Part shown: piece by piece, positions 51,367 to 64,000 of the stretch | How the letters are laid out: each line of letters starts with the position of its first letter | Position numbering within the stretch: the stretch's first letter is position 1 | Source of the DNA: Brugia malayi | Lineage: Eukaryota > Nematoda > Chromadorea > Rhabditida > Onchocercidae | Direction of reading: 5' to 3' | Assembly (NCBI RefSeq): GCF_000002995.4 | Contig: NW_025062477.1 | Span: forward strand, 8,280,649 to 8,344,648 | Length of the DNA stretch: 64,000 bases | Position numbers and translations under genes: made by a program | The notes under the pieces: model-generated | The model's input: the letters and a program-made list of their open reading frames with translations, nothing else | Told to the model about the DNA's origin: nothing | Database searches by the model: none

Positions 51367-54300
51367 ATGCAACACGGGAGTGCTTCTGTATCGAAGTATT
51401 CGAAGGATTTGCAGTGCCGATCATTGCATCGGCTGAAGCGCGAAAGACCTAGCGATGCACCACAAGTCTCGAAAGGCGTACCTTCATATGAAGTCACCAG
51501 AGTTGTGGTAAGTTTTGTCTATAGTAATGTTTATAATGTATATGTTTTTTCTTTTTTTCTGGTAATGTAAGCTTACCGAATTAAGGGAACCTTCATTTCA
51601 TGAGAAAGTTTCCGTTTTACACAGCTGAATTTATTTCCGTAAGAATTTCGTGATCGAATTTCGTGAAGAAACCGCTTAATATGAAAGCTTCAAAAAATTC
51701 GGCAACATGATATCCTCCACATCGATTAACTGTTTAATAAAGACTTAGAATAGTTGCAGGCTACGGTGTCATCTTCAACAGTATCGGATTCAAAGAGACC
51801 GCGTTTACATTCTTTTTCCAAAACTCAATCTGAAAAGTTGGGATTGAAACTATCTGGTCGAATCTCACATGTGGTGCTGGAAGAGTGCCTGAAATGCACA
51901 GAAAATGGCGATAAGTTGGGGTAGATTCTCAATTTTTATTTGAATTTTAATTCTTATTAGTGTCAATGGTTTTCTTAATAGATCCCTTGCTCTCCATTTA
52001 GGGTATTTTCACGCTTGCGAGAATTCTTCGGAGAACATTTGTCTGTTCTCAGTGTTGATTCAAGGTTTTGTTGTGCTAAACTTTTGATTCAAATAGCAAG
52101 AGCTTCAAGAATTGTGGCCATAACTAATACTTGTTTACTATACGCGCTTCATATTTGCAAATCAGTTGACATGAAGCAAAATATATGGGACGAAATCGTA
52201 GTACTGATGGCCAATGATAAGGATAAGAGGGAAACAAGGTAGGTACTGAATGAATTCCAAGTCTTTTGTCTGATGGGTAGAAAAATGGGAAACTTTGTAT
52301 TAAAAATAGCACATTGGTCATTTAAAAATTAAGAGGGAAAATTCATCAAATGATTATCCTTCAGCATTATACAAGATCTCATGCGCAATGAAATTTTCTT
52401 CAAAAGATTTTGAATTATATTTTAGTTGAAAAGTAATTTTATTTTTTAATTGAACTGTTTGATTATTAAATAGCGTTCTCATTGCAACATCAACATTGCA
52501 ACTAAAGATGCAGCTGGTTTATAGAATAGTTCTTAAATGGACAGATATTAAACGTTTTTGTCATTGCTTTTAAATTGTTTTTTCTTATTCAAAAGCGTTA
52601 AGAGTTATGTTTCAGTTGGATAGTTTTTTTTGTGGAAGTCATGTTTCTGTATTTCTTTTACTTATTACTTTTCTAATCAAAATAACTTTGCAGTATATTT
52701 CACCGACCTGCTACATATGCATCATTGTTAGCTCTTTTTGAGTGGGCACTATCTGAAGGCTTAAAAATGGGTCAGTATATGCAGCAAATGAATTGTATGG
52801 CTGAAGAGAGTATGCGCTCAACCGACCAAAACAATCGTATCGCCGCTGTTAATTTTTTCGTGACTTGTTTGTTAAAAAGTACAATTTATTAGATTTTTTT
52901 AACTAATTTTTAACAGCGGTGAATTTTCAGCTATCCAAAGCGGGCTAAGACGTGGACAGTAAAGCAGTAAAGGAGAGAAAAGTAATGACCGGTTAGCGAA
53001 GAGGCTGTTATTACCAACAGATTTAAATATGTAATGACTTTTGGTATGCGTTTTTAGGTAAGATGCAGTGCTCAGTACAGGAGTTTCTATGGCTCGAAAA
53101 ACTTTTATCGAAAATGGCTGAAGATCGTGATTCTCGGGTGCGAATAGCTGCAGTTAAAGGTCTTTCGACAATGGCTGCCAGTGGTCGTTTACTCAGTTTT
53201 TCTATTTATCAGCAAGTGAAAAATGTATCTATAACTTTAATATGAACTGAGCTCCATATTACTAAAACTTATCTACAATACGTTATTTCAAAGCTTAAAA
53301 ATGAGTACAGAGTTCTTGTATTTCCAAAAGGTCAAGATTAAAAGTATCTCTTTCTATTTCAAAGTTCTGCCATAAACGTGAATAATCTGAATAAGAATAT
53401 GAAAAGAAAAATTTATCCTTTTTGGTTGCAACATTCAAAACTTTAGTGTAAAAACTTATTTATGTTTCTGCCGCTTTATTATCAACGTTCACTTTGACGT
53501 GCTCTTTTTAAACAGGTTTGATGAAATTAAGATTGCATCTTTTTTTTTTTTTACTGGTACTTTGAACGTACATCGAGAAGTTATTTTCAGTTATGTGAAA
53601 ACTCGTCAAAAATAGTTCGAACAGAAGCATTGTATATATTAAAACTATTCGCAGATCATCGTCCCGAAACGTAATAATCAGTAATCAATAATGATATTGT
53701 TTTTTTTTCATCCGTTATGCTTTATGAATTAAATCAACTAGCAAATTTAATATTGGCTTACTTTTACATGAAAATTTCATATTTTTTTATGAATATTATT
53801 TTATAAGGAAAAACAAAATGTTAAGGGAAGTCATTGGCCGAAATGGTGCAAAACTTCGATTAGTTGACGATGCATTTGCTGCTGTGTGCCACGCAATCAA
53901 TGATGTTGAAGTGAGATAAGATGTGAACTTGTCAGATTGTAATTTCCTTGTAGTAATGCTTTTGTATTTTTTCGATAAAGGAATTTTACAAGCAGTTCAA
54001 GTTGTATGAATTAATACTTTTTTTATTTTAGGTCACTGTTCGTGCTATTGCTGCTCGACTTTTGGGTGACTTCCAACAAGTTTCCGACTCTTTTTTGGAT
54101 CAAACTCTTGACAAGAAACTATTGAATGCTATGAGGATAAGTTTTTTTTTTTTTTTTTATCAGATTCGACAAGAATTCTGCGGTAATGAATTTATTTATG
54201 TACTTTAGATGTCAAAAACACGTGATGGTGTTTCAAAAAAACCTCAAGCATACGGATTACGACGTCGCCGTTTACAAGCAACAAGTGAATGGTCAACGGG

Positions 54301-57300
54301 GAAGAAACTGGGAGAAGATGTTCCAGTAGAGAGGTTCGATGAAGAACAAGCTAGCATCATTTCTTCGGGAGCTTGTGGTGCTTTCGTTACAGCATTGGAA
54401 GATGAATTTATGAGTATGTTTGGTAATATCAGTATTAACTATGAAGTTTCAAATTTTCGAAAACATTACTATATAAAAGGGCAGTAAAGGTGAATTTTTT
54501 GTTAATCACTATAGTAAAAGTTGTTTCATCTGTTTTGCTCTTTTTTTTGCCGAATTCTTTGAGCATGATGTTCTGTACTAGCTGTAAAATTTTCAGTTGT
54601 TCGTCAGGCTGGTGTTTATTCTCTAGGCCAGTTAGCATCTGCTCGTCCATTCTTAGCTGCTGCTGCTTTAGATCATTTAGCTGATATGTTCAACGATGAG
54701 ATTGAGCAGGTTCTGTAGTTTCATTGGAAAGCATTAACTTTGATGCATGATATATTTTCAAGTTTTTCTATCAGTTTTCTTGATTCCATTTTCATCCTTC
54801 TGTGTTATTTTCTGTCAAAATTGCACTTGGGATAATAAAATAACAATTTGTAGCATTAGGAGGCTGTTTACATACGAAGCAGATAATTTCTTTTCTAATA
54901 AAAGATGAGAATTAAACGTAAAATCTGGACTAGTTTTAGGTGCGCCTAGATGCTGTACGCGCCTTGACGCCGTTGGTTGTTCATGGAATATTACAGAAAG
55001 AGCAACTCGACACTATATTGACCGTTCTGGATGTCAGTATTGTATTGTTTTTATAATCTTTTCTTATTATTTTGCAGTACAAATGGTTTGGTTTAATTTT
55101 GTTTTGTATTTTTTGTTTTTTGTCATTATTGCATTTAAGGATGCTTTCCCAGATAGTAGAGAAGCTTTGCGTGTACTTTTATCAAGATCAACGTTGGGTA
55201 CTCCTGATTGCCTTCTATATGTTGCCAAAGCATTACTTAATTGTATGAGAAGATTCCCGATTGATCGTCAATCAATTTTCAAGTAAGTCCAGTCTTTTAT
55301 ACCATAATCTAGTGCTTTATAAGGAATTTTTAAATTTACTGTACTTTTCAATAAAACCACTTCAGAATTTATATTTTTAAAATTGTTTAGATGTATGAGT
55401 GATCTTGGCCGTCATCATGCGACATTCGTACAACTTTTGTCAGATGAACTGCTGGAATTGCATCCTGTCTTCGATATTACAGAACCAGCAGTTGATGATC
55501 AGTTCTGTAAGTATTTCATTTGAGCATATTTTTAGGGCTTTAGAAAATGTATATAGATCATTCACCTATTGGCATAAACAATGAACAAACTAATATACTT
55601 TTTGCCGTATTTAATTCTAGAGGCTATCAGAAATTCGCAGATTATAAAACGGTTTGAAAATAATAGAGCTAATATTGCATTTAAGCTTTAGGATTATTGG
55701 AAAAGATTTCTCTTTCCTTAAATTTTTTTGCAGATTTGGCGAAGCTTATATTAATACTAAATGCGGCAAGTGTTCATGATCCCATATGTTCGTTATTGCC
55801 AGCGTTTGCTGTTCGCCATTATAAATTTTTGCGCTGCTCAATGCCTCTTTTAGTGCCTGCGATTGACGTGAGTTTTTAGCTATGAGATTGAATCATATTA
55901 TCATAATAAGTCGAGAAATTTTTCTGTAAAATTCTTGTATTTTTTTAGGCATTTTCGGATGATAATACTTCGAACACAAATAATATTTCTATGAATAAAA
56001 AATTGGCAGAAGCTGGAGAGCGAACTCGTGCCATTCTGGAGCGTACATATGAAATGATGCAAGAAGCTTCTCAATCCCGATCTTATCAACAACGAATGAT
56101 TGAAAAAAAACTTTTACTGAAGTACATTTTTCAAGCGATGTGCTTAAATTTTGAATATGGCACGAATATAACGCGAAAATAATTAATTGGCGGCTACCAA
56201 AGAAATGAAAAGCTCTAATATGTATCTCTAGTTTATTACATTAATTGGTATTGGATATCAATGTAGCCATTAAAGCCAAGTTAAAATAGTTAATGATGGT
56301 ACTTCTTACGAACTGAGCTTCTTGATCTGGAAATATTTTTTCAAGTTTGAAGAAAGAGATTTCAAATTGATGGTGAGGAATACCTTCACCAGTTCTGATC
56401 GTGAATTGAAATTCCTACGTGAATTGAAATAATTCTTATTTCTGCAGAGATATGAATGCATTGTGTGAAGGTGATGAAGGAGTAGCTGGTACGGCACAAT
56501 TTTTGTCTTGCTTATTAAAAATCCTCACGCAGTATGAACTCAGTGTTAAAATTCTTTCATATGGTGGTGATTTAGAAACTGCACTCAACGCTATTGATGA
56601 GGTAAAAATTCTCATGTTTCCACATTAGTTCCTTCTTTTCACTCAGAAGTTCTAAGATGGTCTTAATTTTTTTCTCTGCAGGGTTTTAGACTTTTGGAGC
56701 ATATTGATAATAACTTTTCGTCTGTGGATAAGATGATGTTAGGCACACTGGAAGAATTTCATTTCCAACTTTCAATTTTACGCCTGGCAGCATTATTTGA
56801 TATAAAACCTGGAGCTTACACAAATGCAGCGCAGCTTATCGAAGTGGAAGTGATTCGATTTAAAGAGTATTCCTTTTTGATATCTATACAGTTGCTATTT
56901 TTTCGTTTATTTTTTGAAATTCTTCAAGATGCCGGATATTCATTTTTTGTAATCTGTAATAAACATTGGGAAAAATGTATTGTCATGTTATATGTAGATG
57001 AATTATCCATGTTCTTCCCTTACAGTTTGTATATTTAAGAAGATGTCGATCACTGACAGTGTCTCCAAGTGAATCCACTGCTGAAGTGTTAATTGGTGTT
57101 GAAAAGCTTATTGTGGCAACACAAGCGAAGAAATTCATTAGCGGTTCAAGTCTAACTGCTTTATTGCAATCTCATGCTGTTCTATTGCAGAAGAAATTTG
57201 CATCGCTTGGCAGCATTTCTGTTAAATGGGCTCAGGTCCATAAACTTTGTATTAGAAGATATTCTGGAATGAAAAACTTTGTCGTTTTTATGCAACATAA

Positions 57301-58116
57301 AGCTTTAAAGCATTTTCCATAATTTTATTTCTTTGCGATTGAATTCTCAACTTCCTATCCTTCTTTAAGTATCTTTTATATGGGTTTTTAGATTGTTGAA
57401 CCATCGGAAACTCCCAGTGAGCCAGTGTGTTTTGTCGCTGGATTGCCACTTGGAATCCCCATGAATATTCTGTTACATAATTTTAGCAAAAATGATATTT
57501 CTCGATTCAGAATAAAGGTTGGTTTGTCTAAGTAAATGCACAAGAAGAGATAATAATGATATTATAGACTGATTACTAGAGTTTGCAAGGTATTAAGGAA
57601 TATTTGAGAATAATTACCATAGTGTATTACCGAGGAATAATAAATGAGAATAATTTCGACGGAATATTTGTTATCTAATAACAACAAATACTTTGCGAAT
57701 TCGCAAACTAGCATATTAGAAGATAATATTAATAATGGGAAAGCTTCAGACAAAAGTGTTGAACTGGTGATTTTTTTTAATAGGTTAATATGAGGAAATA
57801 AATTTTGCAGACAGATTATCCGGATCGAAGTTCAGTTCTATTCTGCCCTCGAGAAAGTGAGTTCAAAAAGATTGCTGCGCAGACTTATCGACTTCTCTGC
57901 AAAGTACTAGTTCAGGCAGATAATATATGGTCAGACTCAGCTCGAGTTCATTTTGGATGTGTGCTGAAATCTCAACAATTTACGGATGCGATGCCATCAT
58001 TAGTAATTAGCTGTACTCGTTCACTGTGCATTCCGGTAGCGGAATCACCGTTTACAAACAAGCAAGCAACCATGGAAATTCCCATACAGCCTGTTCAAGC
58101 AAAAGCTAGTTGCTAG
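51367..58116 (+). CDS. ints-4: Integrator complex subunit 4
   Basis: Twenty exons (51367-51507, 51760-51920, 52002-52238, 52694-52878, 53058-53215, 53591-53670, 53808-53910, 54032-54136, 54209-54413, 54597-54709, 54940-55032, 55140-55282, 55391-55506, 55734-55867, 55949-56121, 56448-56601, 56682-56849, 57026-57235, 57392-57517, 57811-58116) give about 1,036 residues. HEAT repeats fill the N-terminal two thirds; diagnostic matches to INTS4 are KLRLVDDAFAAVCH, LDQTLDKKL, SGACGAFV.ALEDE, LADMFNDEIEQVRLDAVRAL, KEQLDTILTVLDD and the beta-rich C-terminus (FVAGLPLGIPM). The N-terminus is basic and poorly conserved. INTS4 scaffolds the INTS9/INTS11 cleavage module that trims snRNA 3' ends and attenuates transcription. 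The intron after 54136 appears to start with AT; the exon 17 end (56849 versus 56873) is ambiguous. Confidence 0.93.
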
Positions 58117-59161
58117 AAGTGTCGTTGGAGAGCGACTTTTTTGTGCAAAACTTTCCGGATCTTTGAGGCGATAATGTTAATTTGTCCTAATTCTTCACTT
58201 TTAGTCACTGCCTATTTTTTGCTGGATCTCATTTATTATCAGTTTGGAATTTAATCCAATGAATTCCGTGTTGTTAGTTTAAATGAGGATTCATACGATA
58301 AGTAGAATGGAAAAAAACCCAAAAAGAATTGGGCCGTGATATAATTGTAGTAGGTAATCGTTCAATGTTTTTTTTTTTTTTAAATCCAACTGTATTGAGA
58401 ATAAAATTATTTGCCGCTTAAATGTTTCATTAGTTTCTGTTGTGATTTCCATGTTTCTCTTTTAGTTCTATTTATCTGACAGTATATTGTATTCTTTAAT
58501 CCCTTTTTGTTGTTGTAAAGGAACATATATTTCAAGATATTGGAGATCTACGACGGCGATTTTCAGTTCTGGACCTAATATAATTTGTCAGAGAAGTCTC
58601 GACAAACAAGTTGCGAAGAATAAAAATGTGTTCTTTTGAGTAGATAGCGACTTCGAGTGAATGAAATTGGATGTGAGCATTCACTAAAAATAACTTCTTC
58701 TTTGCAAAAGAAAAGAAAGCACAGAGTTATGCGTATCCACTGAAAAAGAAGAAATGTGCGAGGATGTCAAATTAAAAAAATTTAACTCGAACTTGTGCTT
58801 GGCATCATAACATTTCTTTGTTCTTCATTCATTTCAGCTTTATTTATATGTTTTAATCTGGACTTAAGTTTAATTCTGATGAGACTCACATAGCACGTAA
58901 GCAGCAACTTTGTTCTAAAATCTGTTTGAGCGCAAAGTTGGTTGAGAGATTAGTTGAAAATTTAACTGTGTCAAAAGCAAAAGTCGAAAAGTATATTTTA
59001 TCATTTGCAACTACTATATTAACCTAATCTATAGTAACAATAATCAAATGCTTTTTTGGACACGTGATATAGGCGTTTATTATCCAGCCATAGTGTTGGT
59101 GCGTCTCCAATGAATCTTCAAGTCAGCTCTCATCTCTTTTAGAAGTTCTTAATAATTCGAA
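58117..59161. other. Convergent 3' flanks of INTS4 and isocitrate dehydrogenase
   Basis: AT-rich, contains the INTS4 poly(A) signal. Nothing coding seen on either strand. Confidence 0.5.
58400..58405 (+). terminator. Candidate poly(A) signal of INTS4
   Basis: AATAAA about 285 nt after the INTS4 stop codon, preceded by a T-rich tract. Confidence 0.5.
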
Positions 59162-61965
<2,804 letters not shown>

Positions 61966-63744
61966 ATGTCTATTTGTTAAAGAATTCAATTTAATCGACA
62001 TTATCTATTTAACTAAAAAACAGCATATACTTCGCTTAGCAGTAGTTTCAACTGAATTTAACTGATTTGTTATTAACCATCTCCATTATAGGATGGAAAG
62101 AGGATTTCTAAATAACTATATCATACAAACTTGTGAATATCATGCAGCAGGAAAAATAACTCACCTCTCAAGCCTGTTCTTTTGCACTTGCAGCTTACTT
62201 AAACAAATTTACTTTTCAGATATTTGATCAGTTTTAAAATTATATACAAAAATATACATACACTACTGTCACATAATGAACCAGTACTGTAATGATTCGT
62301 GTAAGAAAGAAGACAAGAATTGCTTTACCCCTCAAGGATTCATTATTTCGAGAGAACTACAAGGAATAGTTGAAAACTGAGGATGACGAAAAAAGTTCCT
62401 CCTCAACAGAGTGAACAACTCAGTGAAGAGAACGGAGTGAGAAAGAGAAGGGAGCAGATATGTCAACTGATTAATCTGATCGTTCATCTGCAGCCTGAAT
62501 TTCTCGTCTGCGTATCATAGGCATAATGCTGTGCCTTGGCATAACTAATATCGAGAGAAAAAGGCCACCGAATTCTCACATTAAGTCGAGGACTTTGATT
62601 ATTTAAAAGAAAACAACAAATATCAGTGTAGAAATTAGATATGCACTTAGCTAAGAACATCTTCGATCTAGAAAGAATAAGGTAAAGATGTTCAGAAAAA
62701 AGAAACAAATGCTTAAATTCATATGCTACAAGGCATTAAATTTAGTTTTTTTTTTTTTCTGTCATTTCTTGTCCGTATAAATTCTAACAGAACTAAAATC
62801 CTGACAAAAAATGCATAACTCATTGTTAATTCTGTCAACCCTATTTTGTCGCAAGATCTCGAGACAAAATACCAGATATGACCGAAGCGAAGGTTGCTCT
62901 CGAAAGAATAACATGAAAACTGAATATAGAACTGAGCACTGTAACGGGAAACACCAGTTTTGCTTTGATTTTTACCACATGTGTTGTACATAAACTATTT
63001 TGATAAATGAAGTTTAAGATTAAGATATTAAAACCAGAGCCAATTCCAAAAAAAGTTCCACCACAAGTTTGTGAGACATATCTCCCGCTATATTCTGATT
63101 CCATATTTCCGAGCTATATTCACTACACCCAAAACGAATTTTATGGAAAAACGGATTTAATTTTTTTTCTAGACAGCTTAGTTACGTAACTGTAAGTTTT
63201 AATCTAGGAAATTCTATATTTAGCATTGAACACAATAACCTTACACACAGAGTACGAAGACAATATCAAAAAGCAAATATATGTTATTCATTAATTTTAA
63301 CAGTTATTTTAAAGCATATTTTCTAATTTATAAGCATTTCAATGTTGCTGGCTTGATGAGACTCTGACATTGACTTGTTTCATTGGAATTATTTCAAATA
63401 AAACTATTTGAAAATCAAAATCGTATAACACATAATATATCCAAGTACTTTAATAGAAAAAAAATGTCAAAAACAGTTAACAAAACTTTACATTACTTTT
63501 TAGCGTAAAATATTCTTCAATTAAGCTTAACAATATTAACATATTGCTTAAAGTTTACTGACGAAGTATAATTTAGCACTGAATACTCAAACATTAAATG
63601 GAGTAGACTTACAATGTTTTAAATTTCTTCAATTAAATACATAATTCAATAAAATAATTTCAAATGTATTAAGTAGAATAACAAAAGCAAATAAATGGAT
63701 TCAAATATCAACCACTTCTAATGCAACTAAAGAACCATTTTTTT
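61966..63744. other. Intergenic between idh-1 and the next minus-strand gene
   Basis: Upstream flank of idh-1 and 3' flank of the gene at the right edge. Open frames exist on both strands around 62.7-63.2 kb, but none has a family match or consistent splice sites. Confidence 0.45.
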
Positions 63745-64000
63745 CTATCGTCTTGATTTTTTTCCTTCTTTCATTCTCTTTTCACCTGCATTTTTTAAAG
63801 ATCCAATATTTCTTCGCTTGGGAGCATGTGTCAATAACTTTTTTCTTTCTTTCCTGAAAATAATAGCGGAATGGACTTCAAACTAGTAAATTGAATCTAT
63901 TCACAAAAATGAAAGTGCTGTGTGCGACAATATTACTTTGTCGGCTTTCGAATCCTTAATGTATATTCTGGAACTTCAAAACCGGCTTGTTTAATAACTG
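63745..64000 (-). CDS. C-terminal end of a basic protein (partial)
   Basis: Two exons, from beyond the right edge to 63937 and 63853-63745, join in phase 2 (AA/GTAATA donor, TTTCAG acceptor) and end in TAG. The visible 56 residues begin VIKQAGFEVPEYTLRIRKP and continue into a Lys/Arg-rich tail (KKERKKLLTHAPKRRN ... KKSRR), typical of nucleolar or ribosome-associated proteins. Family not recognised; the bulk of the gene lies outside the window. Confidence 0.6.

Noticed and set aside
53058..53245. Separate HEAT-repeat ORF
   Set aside because: It is exon 5 of INTS4; phases join it to the exons on either side.

Overview
The window is eukaryotic nuclear DNA from a nematode, most likely a filarial or related spirurid worm. 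It is AT-rich, its genes are cut into many short exons by mostly 40-1000 nt introns with TTTCAG/TTTTAG acceptors, and the proteins spliced by hand match animal families. The filarial assignment is inference from style. No bacterial or Wolbachia genes, tRNAs, rRNAs or CRISPR arrays were recognised.

Layout, left to right. The 3' end of an unidentified plus-strand gene (38-619). CK2 beta on the minus strand (2961-5067). A gap with exon-like pieces (about 6.1-8.06 kb). A large 30-exon plus-strand deubiquitinase gene (8081-17986). A short-chain dehydrogenase (19516-22137, plus), convergent with pterin-4a-carbinolamine dehydratase (22422-23235, minus). The nuclear poly(A)-binding protein PABP-2 (26867-28459, plus). 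A gene-poor stretch of about 9 kb with one weak small-gene candidate. A Tctex-type dynein light chain (37524-38759, minus) and inositol monophosphatase (39289-41308, minus), tandem. eIF2 gamma (42934-45689, plus). PIG-V mannosyltransferase (46964-50894, minus), divergent from Integrator subunit 4 (51367-58116, plus). NADP-isocitrate dehydrogenase (59162-61965, minus). The 3' end of a basic protein gene entering from the right (63745-64000, minus).

Most genes are housekeeping: signalling, ubiquitin removal, mRNA 3'-end formation and snRNA processing, translation initiation, GPI-anchor synthesis, inositol recycling, NADPH supply. Neighbours do not form one pathway; the only arrangements suggesting shared control are divergent pairs (PIG-V/INTS4, IMPase/eIF2 gamma) and the tandem minus-strand IMPase/dynein light chain pair.

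The most unusual item is the deubiquitinase. It reads as a USP37-type enzyme (PH-like N-terminus, Cys box, zinc-ribbon cysteines, His box) in which a complete OTU cysteine-protease domain, with its own Asp-Cys-His residues, is inserted between the USP Cys and His boxes, where vertebrate USP37 carries ubiquitin-interacting motifs. Splice phases are continuous through the insertion, apart from one uncertain upstream junction, giving a predicted protein of about 1,096 residues with two nested deubiquitinase active sites. Other notable points are perfect 19-21 bp hairpins in three introns of the isocitrate dehydrogenase gene, an inverted copy of exon sequence in a deubiquitinase intron, and apparent AT-AG and GC-AG introns. 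All gene models were spliced by eye from phase and family homology; no alignment or transcript data were available.
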